Shown in pieces: positions 45,140 to 53,467 of a DNA stretch of 54,998 nt. Within the stretch, counting starts at the first letter, position 1. The number at the start of each line of letters is the position of its first letter. Under the pieces are notes generated by a model. It worked only from the letters and a program-made list of their open reading frames with translations. It was not told the DNA's origin and searched no databases. Source of the DNA: an uncultured Pirellulaceae bacterium (lineage in GTDB: Bacteria; Planctomycetota; Planctomycetia; Pirellulales; Pirellulaceae); NCBI GenBank assembly GCA_938082855.1, contig CALKCC010000105.1, positions 1-54,998 of the forward strand, given 5' to 3'. The translations under genes and the position numbers were made by a program.

Positions 45140-45217
45140 GATTTTGATGGATGGTTTGGCAGGTAGCGCCGAAGAACGTGAGAGCATTCCCTTTCTGTTT
45201 AGAGCAAAAGAAATCAA

Positions 45218-46129
45218 ATGAAATATACAAATCGAAAACAACTAGGTTTTACATTACTCGAAGTACTGATGGTTGTTGCCATGCTGGCAATCGTAGGTGG
45301 AGCGATCATCGCAAGCTATGGAGGTCTTGAGCAAAAGGCTGCCACTAGCACCGGAGTACACTCTCTGGCCGGAATCAAAAACTCGATCACCGTTTACCAA
45401 GCGACAGAAGGGGCTTTGCCCAATAATCTTGAATCGCTCATTGCGGCCACTCCCACTAGCCCGACGTTTGAAGCCAATGTCGTTGATAACGCAGCCGAAG
45501 GTGTAACGGGAGGAGTCTTCGCAGCTCATCTTGCTTCGTCATTGACCAGTAGGTTCACCTTAACTTCGGTGAATCCGGAGCCGCTTTTGGATGCTGGAAT
45601 CACCATGATTCGCTACATGGATCTCAAAGGAAATTCCACCACTGACGGTGATCATGATTTGGACATCAAAGGTGCTGATGGAAATGCCACCGCAGTTGAA
45701 AATGTGTTAGAGATGGATATCCCAGGTCATGCCTTTGAAGTCCCATTATCGACAGATGGAAATCGAGGACGAGGATTTCACGTCGAAGTAGGTGAAGTGG
45801 TAGCAGACTCGGGGACAATCCCCATGGCTGTTTGGAATGCAGGTGATAATGGATATGACAATGTCCTGGTTGGAGGCCGGCCCAATTCAGTTTTGGTAGG
45901 CCTTGGTATTGGCGATGCGTCGAGCCTCGTTGGTGGTGCAGCCAATACAAACCTTGGCGATACTCCTTATCACGGCGGAGTCGCAAGACACCAGTACAAC
46001 CACTACATTGCCTTGTTCGATGTCAGCGTGGAACCTGCTAGGTTTGTGGCTGTGATTTGTCCGAATGGACATGCGATTGATGCAGAGTTCGCCGAGTCTC
46101 GCGGACAAGGCGCCGGTCACGAACATTAG
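45218..46129 (+). CDS. type IV pilin-like / type II secretion pseudopilin-like protein
   Basis: A 303-aa protein with a class III signal: KQLGFTLLEVLMVVAMLAIVGG, cleavage after Gly10 and Glu at mature position 5. The helix is followed by a globular domain with KNSITVYQATEGALPNNLESLIAA, which matches the GspG/pilin stalk region, and a longer C-terminal part with Asp- and Gly-rich stretches (TTDGDHDLDIKGADGNAT) and a His-containing tail (GAGHEH). The Asp-rich segment could bind calcium. No secretion or pilus assembly genes are nearby, so it stands alone. Divergence from a Fur-type gene suggests metal-responsive expression. Confidence 0.83.
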   Translation: MKYTNRKQLGFTLLEVLMVVAMLAIVGGAIIASYGGLEQKAATSTGVHSLAGIKNSITVYQATEGALPNNLESLIAATPTSPTFEANVVDNAAEGVTGGVFAAHLASSLTSRFTLTSVNPEPLLDAGITMIRYMDLKGNSTTDGDHDLDIKGADGNATAVENVLEMDIPGHAFEVPLSTDGNRGRGFHVEVGEVVADSGTIPMAVWNAGDNGYDNVLVGGRPNSVLVGLGIGDASSLVGGAANTNLGDTPYHGGVARHQYNHYIALFDVSVEPARFVAVICPNGHAIDAEFAESRGQGAGHEH

Positions 46130-46286
46130 ACATTTAACCATTTAGCCATTTAGCCATGTATCATTGGACATTTTTACATGTCCCAAGTGATTAACTGGCT
46201 AATTGTACAAACTGACAATTGTCTAACTGTCTAATTGTTTAATTGGCCAACTGGCTAAATGGTTAATTGGATAAATGGTTAAATGT
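46126..46286 (-). repeat. octamer array A10 (full-length, reverse orientation)
   Basis: Begins in the pilin-like gene's stop (CAT TAG ACA) with TTTAACCA, TTTAGCCA twice, then CATGTATCATTGGACATTTT, TAATTGTACAAACTGACAATT and units ATTGTCTAA, TTGGCCAACTGGCTAAATGG. Its reverse complement aligns with A7 over its whole length, so this copy is inverted. It runs to within 60 bases of the scpB start chosen here. Confidence 0.95.
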
Positions 46287-46340
46287 CTTACTGTTGACCC
46301 GTCTTCCCTTACTCCAGCAAATCTTCGTATAGTTATGCTC

Positions 46341-47141
46341 ATGAAAGATGAGCAGAAACAAAACGATCAGCCGGTGCGGGCTCCACGAGCCGTTCCGATT
46401 GACCCGGAACAGATGGGGCTGAGTGAGTTCTATCGCCCTGAAGATGATGAAGGGACGTCTCTGGATGAATTAAGTGGCGCCTATGCCGAACTAATGCATG
46501 CCGGAGACGATCCTTATTCAGCATCCACCGAATCGGATTCGGCTGTAATGCCGGAGGAAGCTCCGGTCATTCCCGAGCCGATTTCGGTCGCGGTGAGTGC
46601 GGAGCAAGAGGCTGAGTTATCTCCTAGATCGATCTTGGAAGCGATGCTGTTTGTTGGGGACCCTAACGGGCAGCCTTTGGTTGCCGCTCAGGTTGCCAAA
46701 ATGATGCGTGGTGTGTCGGTCCAGGAAATCGATGACCTGATATCTGATCTCAATCGTGCTTATCAAGAGGCAGGATCCGTCTATGAAATCCGACGTCAGG
46801 ATGCTGGCTATGTGATGGCTCTACGCGACCAGTACGATGGACTTCGCGAACGTTTCTATGGAAGAGTTCGCGAGACGAAATTGTCTCAAGTGGCAATCGA
46901 TGTATTGGCGGTTGTGGCTTACAATCAAGGCATCAGCCGACAGGAAATAGATGCCATGCGAGATCAGTCCAGTGGTTCGGTTCTATCTCAACTTGTTCGC
47001 CGACAGATGTTGCGGCTTGAGCGAACTGAGGAGAAGCCACGTAAGACGATCTACTTTACAACGGATCGTTTTCTGCAGGTGTTTGGCCTAGAGGACATTG
47101 AAGATCTTCCTCAGGCACTCATTCTGGACCACCAGTGGTAG
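46341..47141 (+). CDS. scpB: segregation and condensation protein B
   Basis: ScpB is a winged-helix kleisin-binding subunit of the SMC condensin complex. Residues after about 100 match the family: SPRSILEAMLFVGDPNGQPL, MMRGVSVQEIDDLISDLNRAY, YEIRRQDAGYVMALRDQY, LSQVAIDVLAVVAYNQGISRQEID, RRQMLRLERTEEKPRKTIYFTTDRFLQVFGL. About 100 acidic residues precede this, longer than usual. I give the ATG at 46341; 46335 is equally possible and the frame extends back into the repeat to 46275, which I consider spurious. It precedes rpe by 25 bases. scpA lies 6 kb away. Confidence 0.92.
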   Translation: MKDEQKQNDQPVRAPRAVPIDPEQMGLSEFYRPEDDEGTSLDELSGAYAELMHAGDDPYSASTESDSAVMPEEAPVIPEPISVAVSAEQEAELSPRSILEAMLFVGDPNGQPLVAAQVAKMMRGVSVQEIDDLISDLNRAYQEAGSVYEIRRQDAGYVMALRDQYDGLRERFYGRVRETKLSQVAIDVLAVVAYNQGISRQEIDAMRDQSSGSVLSQLVRRQMLRLERTEEKPRKTIYFTTDRFLQVFGLEDIEDLPQALILDHQW

Positions 47142-47166
47142 TTGAAGAAAAGGCAATCAGGTTTTT

Positions 47167-47871
47167 ATGACGCCGCGTGAAAAGATTTTAGCCATCAAAG
47201 ATGCTTCCCCTCTCATCTTGCCCTCGTTGTTACTCTGTGACTTTGGTGACTTACGTGGTGAATTAGACTTGCTGAAGAAAGCGGGAGTGCAGGCCTTACA
47301 TTTAGATGTCATGGATGGTGTGTTTGTTCCCAACATGACCTACGGGATGCCGATTGTGGAAGGTTTGGCACGTCACACCGAATTACCACTCGACGTCCAT
47401 TTGATGATTCAAGAGCCTTCACGATACGTTGAGCAGTTCGCCGCAGCAGGCTCGGATCTCATCACCGTCCACGTCGAAGCATGCTCGGATCTAAGAGCAA
47501 CTTTGCAACAAATTCGAGACTTAGGCGTCGCGAGCGGAGTGGCACTCAATCCGGATACACCTCTGGAGGCCATTCTGCCCGATCTGGATCTTTGCGATTT
47601 GGTGCTTTGTATGAGCGTCAATGCCGGCTTTGGGGGGCAGAAGTTTAATTCCGTTGCCTTGGAGAAATTTCAGCAATTGGTTGAAATTCGTCGAAATCAG
47701 GGGCTCGACTTCATTCTGGAAGTGGACGGAGGAATCAATGTGGAAACGATTTCAGATTGTTTTTCAGCCGGAGCGACCTGGTTTGTGGCTGGTTCCGCTA
47801 TTTTTAAGCAGGAATGTTATACGCAGGCTGTAGAGAATCTTGTGGCCGCTGCCGAGCAGGAATCTCCCTGA
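47167..47871 (+). CDS. rpe: ribulose-phosphate 3-epimerase
   Basis: Rpe interconverts ribulose-5-phosphate and xylulose-5-phosphate in the pentose phosphate pathway. The 234-aa TIM barrel shows LILPSLLLCDFGDL, ALHLDVMDGVFVPNMTYG (metal-binding His and Asp), PLDVHLMIQEP (second His), VALNPDTPLEAI, VLCMSVNAGFGGQKF and ILEVDGGINVETI (catalytic Asp), then AGSAIF for phosphate binding. Length is normal. It follows scpB by 25 bases and is probably co-transcribed. Confidence 0.97.
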   Translation: MTPREKILAIKDASPLILPSLLLCDFGDLRGELDLLKKAGVQALHLDVMDGVFVPNMTYGMPIVEGLARHTELPLDVHLMIQEPSRYVEQFAAAGSDLITVHVEACSDLRATLQQIRDLGVASGVALNPDTPLEAILPDLDLCDLVLCMSVNAGFGGQKFNSVALEKFQQLVEIRRNQGLDFILEVDGGINVETISDCFSAGATWFVAGSAIFKQECYTQAVENLVAAAEQESP

Positions 47872-48058
47872 CAACAGTGGTTTTGGGTTGCCGAGAAGGT
47901 AAATCCAGCTTAAAACGGGAAGGAGTAAGGCATTAATCTTGTGTCAGGATAGGGTAATTCATTACCTTTTTGAGGTCGAAGAATTCTATATTTAGACCAT
48001 AATGACAGGCACCTTATTACTACTTAAAAAGATAAGTTGTCCGCACACTGTATATTAA

Positions 48059-48889
48059 ATGGCTAGCTCAACGGAAACTGAAAAACGAACGAAACGTGGC
48101 GTACCCGAAGGACTTTGGGTAAAGTGCCCCGGTTGTCAGCAGACAATCTACAAGAAAACTGCGGATGAGCTCCTCGGCACCTGCCCGGAGTGCAGTTATC
48201 ACTTCTATGTATCCGGTCAGGAACGTATTCGTCAGGTCTTAGACGAGGGGACGTTTGAGGAATGGGATGCAGAAATAATGCCGACCGATCCGCTTGAATT
48301 CAAGGATCGTAAGTCGTATGCAGATCGGATTGTGGCGGAACAAAAACGGACTGGGCTGCGGGACGCTGCCCTTACCGGATGCGGTATGATTCGCGCTCGA
48401 CGTGTGGCAATTGGCGTCACAGATTCAGCTTTCATCATGGGAAGTATGGGATCGGTTGTCGGCGAACGGCTGACACGATTGATCGAACGGGCCACAGAAC
48501 AGGATCTGCCGTTGATTATTATCAGCGGTTCCGGTGGTGGAGCTCGAATGCACGAAGGGATTCTCTCTTTAATGCAGATGGCGAAAGTTTCTGCCGCATT
48601 GGCCAGATATGACCAGCAAGGTGGATTCTTTATCTCCGTGCTGACCAATCCAACCATGGGTGGTGTAGCAGCAAGCTTTGCTGCGTTAGGCGATGTTTGT
48701 TTTGCTGAGCCTAAAGCACTGATTGGTTTTGCAGGACCGCGAACTATCAAGGCGACTATTCGAATTGAGCTACCCGAAGGTTTCCAAACCAGCGAGTTTT
48801 TGCTTGAGCACGGTTATGTGGACCGAATAGTCGCACGTGGAAAATTAAAGAGCGAAATCGCTCGTACCATCGACTACTGTGGTAAATAA
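48059..48889 (+). CDS. accD: acetyl-CoA carboxylase carboxyltransferase beta subunit
   Basis: AccD with AccA transfers CO2 from biotin to acetyl-CoA, giving malonyl-CoA for fatty acid synthesis. The 276-aa protein has the N-terminal zinc ribbon (CPGC at 23-26, CPEC at 42-45) and the carboxyltransferase core: [37 protein letters not shown] and [12 protein letters not shown]. The usual R(V/I)I(E/Q)QT is here RTIKAT. Length is normal. The ATG at 48059 follows an AT-rich leader without a clear ribosome binding site. accA is not in the window. Confidence 0.97.
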   Translation: MASSTETEKRTKRGVPEGLWVKCPGCQQTIYKKTADELLGTCPECSYHFYVSGQERIRQVLDEGTFEEWDAEIMPTDPLEFKDRKSYADRIVAEQKRTGLRDAALTGCGMIRARRVAIGVTDSAFIMGSMGSVVGERLTRLIERATEQDLPLIIISGSGGGARMHEGILSLMQMAKVSAALARYDQQGGFFISVLTNPTMGGVAASFAALGDVCFAEPKALIGFAGPRTIKATIRIELPEGFQTSEFLLEHGYVDRIVARGKLKSEIARTIDYCGK

Positions 48890-48978
48890 GTCGGATACCC
48901 GACTGGCGATTGGGGAATGGCAAGTCAGGGTAACGCAACGGAAGATTATTTTCAGGCTGATTGAACAGGGATAGCCTC

Positions 48979-49890
48979 ATGGGTTTATTTGACAACGTCA
49001 AAGCGCTCGTCGGTGGCAAACGCACAGGGGACAGCCGCCAGGTCGATTTTCGCAAAAACGTCAATATCGAAAAGCGATTTGAATTTGTTCGCGCAGCAGT
49101 TTCCGGTACCATGTCCAAGTTTTTTATGGCTCGGGACAGAGACACAGATCGTATTGTCGGTCTAAAGATCGCTGACTCTCAGAAGACCGCTCTCTTCGAA
49201 CAGCGGTTTAAGACGCTCAAAAAACCATCCGAGGGTAAGATCGCCACTCAGATTGAGCATCCGAATGTCGTCAAGACTTATGAATACGGTATTGGGACAG
49301 ACAAGCGTAATTATCTGGTCATGGAGTATCTCAAAGGGAGTGGCCTGCATGCCATGATCTACGACCGGGATTCCATGTTAGAAGGAAAACGGCTGGAACT
49401 CATTCGTCAGTTTGCTCAGGCTTTAGGCGCTGTCCATGATGCTGGCTTCATTCATCGGGATGTGTGTCCCAGAAACTTCATTGCAGCGCCGGACTGTTCT
49501 TCCTTGAAGCTAATTGACTTTGGTTTGACCTTACCGGATGAACCACCATTTCATCAGCCGGGTAATCGCACGGGGACTCCGTTTTACATGGCCCCCGAAA
49601 TTGTGCGACGCCGGAAGACAGACAAACGCGTGGATATTTTTGCGATGGGAGTATCCTTTTACCAACTACTCACCTTTGAGCTTCCCTGGCCCTCCACCGA
49701 TGCATCAGGTTTAGCCGCTTTAAGCCATGACACTCTGGAACCCACTCCGATTCTTGAATACAAGCCGAAATTGCATCCTAAACTAGCCGAGGCCATTATG
49801 GCTTGTATGTCCGTCAATCCCAACGATCGTCCGAATTCCACGGGCAAGTTCTTGCAGATGATCAGTGGTGTCGAATCTGCGACGGTTTGA
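48979..49890 (+). CDS. serine/threonine protein kinase, soluble
   Basis: A 303-aa kinase-domain protein without a membrane segment. Started at the ATG at 48979, which has AGGGA eight bases upstream; a TTG six codons earlier is less likely. Visible are the ATP-binding Lys 63 (VGLKIADS), the hinge LVMEYLKGSGLHAMI, the catalytic loop HRDVCPRNF (159-167), DFG (180-182) and APEIVRRRKTDKRVDIFAMGVSFYQLL. The catalytic loop has Cys where most Hanks kinases have Lys (HRDLKPEN), yet Asp and Asn are kept. The glycine-rich loop is degenerate (VSGTMSKFF). It lies 89 bases after accD. A phosphothreonine reader such as the FHA protein at 15985 could be a partner. Confidence 0.9.
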   Translation: MGLFDNVKALVGGKRTGDSRQVDFRKNVNIEKRFEFVRAAVSGTMSKFFMARDRDTDRIVGLKIADSQKTALFEQRFKTLKKPSEGKIATQIEHPNVVKTYEYGIGTDKRNYLVMEYLKGSGLHAMIYDRDSMLEGKRLELIRQFAQALGAVHDAGFIHRDVCPRNFIAAPDCSSLKLIDFGLTLPDEPPFHQPGNRTGTPFYMAPEIVRRRKTDKRVDIFAMGVSFYQLLTFELPWPSTDASGLAALSHDTLEPTPILEYKPKLHPKLAEAIMACMSVNPNDRPNSTGKFLQMISGVESATV

Positions 49891-50049
49891 GTAAAAAAAC
49901 TATAAAAACAGTCGTTTTGCGTTGATAAAACTGCCGAGAATCGTCTTGCGACCTCTCTTTTGGCGGTTGATGAACCACAGAGCGGGTTCTATACTGAGGA
50001 ATTCCAACAACGATATTGTGCTCTCCAGTAGGAACTTGGAGTTTAAATA

Positions 50050-50280
50050 ATGACGATTGATAAAAGTTTGAAGATTTCACGTGGTTCGATTCAAAGTCGA
50101 AATGTATTAACACGTGTTGAACGCCTGCAGCAACTGGCCGAAGAAGAACGCTGGAACACAGGAGACTCTCCTTTTGGTCTTCCTAAAGTACGTGTTCAAA
50201 AAGTTTCCCTGAAGCGTAAGAAGAAGGTGAAACAGGTCGAAGAAGACGCTGCCGTCAAAGCTGATCCAGCTGCAGAATAA
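50050..50280 (+). CDS. small basic protein (PVC small basic protein family, TIGR04137-like)
   Basis: A 76-aa protein: MTIDKSLKISRGSIQSRNVLTRVERLQQLAEEERW, then FGLPKVRVQKVSLKRKKKVKQ. The order of an N-terminal SLK, RNVLTR.ER, and GLPKV followed by a Lys/Arg tail matches, from memory, the small basic protein family restricted to Planctomycetes, Verrucomicrobia and Chlamydiae. Its role is unknown; the basic tail suggests RNA or ribosome binding. It lies 8 bases before the larA-like gene, so they share a transcript. This gene is one of the better phylum markers in the window. Confidence 0.83.
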   Translation: MTIDKSLKISRGSIQSRNVLTRVERLQQLAEEERWNTGDSPFGLPKVRVQKVSLKRKKKVKQVEEDAAVKADPAAE

Positions 50281-50288
50281 GCGGGGCC

Positions 50289-51578
50289 ATGGACATCCGT
50301 CTCGATTATGGGAAGGAGGGATTGGAGATTTCCCTACCGGACCATCTGGATGTCAAAACCTTAGCTTATCAATCAGCCACTCCGATTGCTCAACAACCTG
50401 ACCTGACAGATCGTCAAGCGTTACAGGAAGTTTTAGAGCACCCAAATCATGCACCGCCTTTGAGTGAAGTCATTCAGGGGCGGTCTTCTGCTTGTATCGT
50501 TATTTGCGATATCACTCGCCCGGTTCCCAATCAGCTAATTCTTGAGCCGATATTAGAGACGCTATTGGCCGGTGGCATGGACCCATCCAATATCAAGATC
50601 TTGATAGCCACAGGATTGCATCGTGCCAGTCGGCCGGAAGAAATCGTGGAAATGGTGGGTGAAGAGATTGCGGCCAATTACACGATTCTCAATCACGATG
50701 CTCAGGACCGAAAGCAGCTAGTCTATCTCGGTAAGTCGCCGCGTGGTGTCCCGATGTGGATTAATACTCACTACATGGAAGCGGAAATGAAGATCACCGT
50801 GGGGTTGATTGAGCCTCACTTCATGGCAGGATTTTCAGGCGGTCGTAAATTGATCTGCCCTGGCATTGCGGGTCTGGAAACGATTCGGGAATGGCATAGC
50901 CCTCGATTTCTAGAGCACCCCAATGCTGCGACTGGGCAATTGTCAGGAAACCCAGTTCACAGTGAAAACACCTGGATTGCCAACCGGGCTGGTTGCAACT
51001 TTATTGTCAACGTGGTCATCGATGCTTATCGGCGGCCATTGAAATTTGTTGCCGGCGATCAGATCCACGCCTTTGAAGAAGGTGCAGCGTTTTGTCGGGA
51101 CATTGTCATTGACCGGGTTGAGCGTCCCTATGACATCGTCATCACTTCCTCGGCAGGTTATCCACTGGATACGACGTTTTACCAAAGTGTAAAGGGCATG
51201 ATGGCTGCAGTGCCCATCGTGAAGCCAGGCGGGACGATTATCGTGGCTGCTAGTATGAGTGAAGGGATTGGCAGTAAAGAATTTGCCAGTTTGTTTGAAC
51301 GACACAGCGACATCGACGATTTCATGCAGGCGATCATGTCACCGGACTACTTCGTCATGGATCAATGGCAACTTGAGATGTTAGCCAAGGTCTTGAAGAA
51401 GGCTGAAGTCAAAGTGGTCACCGATGGGCTTCCCGCCGAGACAATCAATCGACTGTTTGTAGAGAGTGCAGAAAGCGTGGAGACTGCTGTCGCTCAGGCG
51501 TTGGAGAAACATGGACCCCAGGCGACGGTAGCTGTGATTCCCAGAGGCCCGTATGTGATGCCGGAACTAGCTTCTTAG
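50289..51578 (+). CDS. LarA-like nickel-pincer racemase/epimerase
   Basis: A 429-aa member of the lactate racemase family, which uses the nickel-pincer cofactor (NPN) to racemise 2-hydroxyacids. The residues known from Lactobacillus plantarum LarA (His108, His174, Lys184, His200) have counterparts with the same spacing: His111 in ATGLHRA, His177 in EPHFMAGF, Lys187 in SGGRKLICPG and His203 in EWHSPRF. DITRP (74-78) and SSAGYPLD are also present. The substrate may not be lactate, since LarA homologues act on several hydroxyacids. Cofactor genes larB/C/E are not in the window. It overlaps the pentapeptide gene end to end by three bases. Confidence 0.9.
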   Translation: MDIRLDYGKEGLEISLPDHLDVKTLAYQSATPIAQQPDLTDRQALQEVLEHPNHAPPLSEVIQGRSSACIVICDITRPVPNQLILEPILETLLAGGMDPSNIKILIATGLHRASRPEEIVEMVGEEIAANYTILNHDAQDRKQLVYLGKSPRGVPMWINTHYMEAEMKITVGLIEPHFMAGFSGGRKLICPGIAGLETIREWHSPRFLEHPNAATGQLSGNPVHSENTWIANRAGCNFIVNVVIDAYRRPLKFVAGDQIHAFEEGAAFCRDIVIDRVERPYDIVITSSAGYPLDTTFYQSVKGMMAAVPIVKPGGTIIVAASMSEGIGSKEFASLFERHSDIDDFMQAIMSPDYFVMDQWQLEMLAKVLKKAEVKVVTDGLPAETINRLFVESAESVETAVAQALEKHGPQATVAVIPRGPYVMPELAS

Positions 51579-52210
51579 CGTTTCCAAAACTCCCACCAGC
51601 GAGACGACCTAATAACTTCCCGGTGTGTTGGCACTAACTGTCCATGTGGCCCGATGGCGTTTTCCATATGGACTCCGGCCATTTTCACATCGACCATTTT
51701 CGAGTCGAGCATATTGGCACCGGTTAAGTTCGCACCATTTAGGTTGGCACCGGCAAGGTTTGTGCCTCGCAGATCACAGTGGGCCATGTTTGCATCATTA
51801 CAATTGACGCGTGTCAGATCTGCCAGACTAATGTCTGCTCGAATAAATGTAGCTCCCTTACAGTCAGCATTGGTCATCTTGCTGTAACGTAAAATGGCAT
51901 GAGATAGATCAGCTTCCGTGAAGATGGCATCATCAAGAAAGGCATTGGTTAGATCAATCTGCTGCAGATTGGCATTCTCGAAATTAGCCCGACTAAGGTC
52001 AGCATTCTTCAGAATGGCCCCTTGGAGATTGGCACCGGAGAAGTTCACTTCCCGCAGATCAGCATTGCGAAAGGTCACGCCTCGCAAATCCAGATTTGAT
52101 AAATCCGCCCCAGCGATTTTAGCATTATCTAAATGAGCTTCTTGTAAAGAATCGTCCTCCAAACGATACAAAACATCGTTTGTTGTAGCATGCTTTATTT
52201 CAATCATCAC
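51575..52210 (-). CDS. pentapeptide repeat protein
   Basis: A 211-aa protein with about 25 tandem pentapeptides of the A(D/N)LXX type between residues 25 and 185 (for example DLRGVTFRNADLREVNFSGA and LAGANLNGANLTGANMLDS). This folds as a right-handed quadrilateral beta-helix about six turns long. The short N-terminus (MMIEIKHATTNDVLYRLE) resembles the start of proteins that carry a preceding ligand or coiled part, and the C-terminus SSRWWEFWKR is aromatic and basic, which could bind a membrane. Such proteins range from gyrase inhibitors to structural proteins; the role here is not evident. Confidence 0.9.
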   Translation of the reverse strand: MMIEIKHATTNDVLYRLEDDSLQEAHLDNAKIAGADLSNLDLRGVTFRNADLREVNFSGANLQGAILKNADLSRANFENANLQQIDLTNAFLDDAIFTEADLSHAILRYSKMTNADCKGATFIRADISLADLTRVNCNDANMAHCDLRGTNLAGANLNGANLTGANMLDSKMVDVKMAGVHMENAIGPHGQLVPTHREVIRSSRWWEFWKR

Positions 52211-52612
52211 ACATACCCCTTTGCCTAAAGCAGGAAGTCACGGTAACTGTACTCATTCCCAGACCGGATTACATTCTGACCGGTAACGAGTTCTCCGAAT
52301 TGCATATCTCAAAGTGGCTCAGGCCACATTGCGTGTGATGGTCTTCAATCACTGGGCGAACGTCATCCTTACGGAGAGTTCGGTTGTTCCCATAGGGGGT
52401 GGGAGAGCAGAGTGACAATGGCATGGAGGTAAAGTCGAGGTGAGAAAGAATCGCCTGCTCTTATTTGCACAATACGCGTTGTAGATCAACAAATCAATAC
52501 GAATTGATCCTTTTTTTGAGTACTCAAAACCCAATTGGACTAGGAAACAAAGTCCGAAACTGAGTACGATTTGCGGCAACTGTAGCAGATCGATGGATCT
52601 GACTAGAGCCCA
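52211..52612. other. intergenic region, pentapeptide gene / scpA
   Basis: These 402 bases between divergent genes hold no convincing coding region or RNA gene. The only structure seen is the palindrome at 52514-52529. No octamer array is present here. Confidence 0.5.
52514..52529. promoter_or_regulatory. 16-bp perfect palindrome upstream of scpA
   Basis: TTTTGAGTACTCAAAA is a perfect palindrome of 16 bases within a T-rich/A-rich context, 84 bases before the scpA ATG. It fits an operator-like site in a 402-base gap that holds nothing else recognisable; a protein that binds it cannot be named. Confidence 0.45.
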
Positions 52613-53467
52613 ATGATTAGAACCCAATATTGTTGCCAGAGTTTTTACGTCGTGTCACAAGTAGAAGAAGATTTCCGAGTGGAACTGAATATATTCAGGG
52701 GGCCGTTGGATTTATTGCTCTATCTGGTACGTAAACATGAACTAGAGGTAGCAGATATCCCCATTGCCGAAGTGCTTGATCAGTATCTGGAATTTCTGGA
52801 TATTATGGAGCAACTGAGTATTGATGCAGTCGGTGATTTCCTGGAACTTGCCAGTACTTTGACCGAGATTAAGTCTCGTCTGGTGCTGCCTCGTGTAGAA
52901 GAACCGGAACCGGAAATCGAAGACCCTCGTGATGAGTTGGTGCAAAGGTTGCTGGAATATAAGCAATACCGCGATGCGGCCATGATGTTGGAAACGCGGG
53001 CTCGAGGTTGGGGACAGCGTCATCGACGACAAACCAACGATCTTCCGCCACGCAAAATCGACATGGCGCAACAGCCAATCCAGGATGTGGAACTGTGGGA
53101 CCTGGTAAGTGCCATGGGAAGAATCCTCAAGGATATTCAGGTGGCACCTGAGGAAACCGTGATTTTTGACGATACTCCCATCCACGTGTATATGCGACAG
53201 ATCCATCGCCGAATTGTGAAAGAAGGACGCGTAGCTCTGTCACAGTTTTTTCAAATGGGGATGCATAAGACCGCCATCATTGGGATGTTCTTGTCGATTC
53301 TTGAATTGGTCCGGCATCATGGTGTCGACGCGGTTCAAGACAATGTTGGAGGCGATATCTGGGTGACCGCCGGCCAGCGGTTCCGTCCTGACATTGATGT
53401 ATCCAATGTTGAGGAATACGATCACAAAAAGCCTGTGCTCGGCGATATGCCCACCAAGATGCGGTAG
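52613..53467 (+). CDS. scpA: segregation and condensation protein A
   Basis: ScpA is the kleisin that links SMC heads. The 284-aa protein has the conserved start FRVELNIFRGPLDLLLYLVRKHELEVADIPIAEVLDQYLEF, EFLELASTLTEIKSRLVLP (as GDFLELASTLTEIKSRLVLP), the acidic linker, and the C-terminal winged-helix with FQMGMHKTAIIGMFLSILELVRH. The ATG at 52613 gives about 20 extra residues before the conserved region; a GTG at 52652 is a possible alternative. Neither has a clear ribosome binding site. The partner scpB lies 5.5 kb upstream rather than adjacent. Confidence 0.9.
   Translation: MIRTQYCCQSFYVVSQVEEDFRVELNIFRGPLDLLLYLVRKHELEVADIPIAEVLDQYLEFLDIMEQLSIDAVGDFLELASTLTEIKSRLVLPRVEEPEPEIEDPRDELVQRLLEYKQYRDAAMMLETRARGWGQRHRRQTNDLPPRKIDMAQQPIQDVELWDLVSAMGRILKDIQVAPEETVIFDDTPIHVYMRQIHRRIVKEGRVALSQFFQMGMHKTAIIGMFLSILELVRHHGVDAVQDNVGGDIWVTAGQRFRPDIDVSNVEEYDHKKPVLGDMPTKMR

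Noticed and set aside
9789-46286. Octamer arrays as CRISPR arrays
   Set aside because: Units are 7-8 bp with no spacers of constant length and no cas genes are present.
46275-46340. Extended scpB start and other frames beginning MVKW/MVKC in arrays
   Set aside because: ATGGTTAAATG(G) is inverted repeat DNA, so these starts are by-products of the array.
48232-48750. Antisense open frame (172 codons) inside accD
   Set aside because: It is explained by codon bias on the accD strand.
52211-52612. Small SRP RNA or other structured RNA in the 402-base gap
   Set aside because: The conserved SRP loop sequence GGTCAGG..CGGAAGGAAGCAGCC is absent and no stable fold is apparent.
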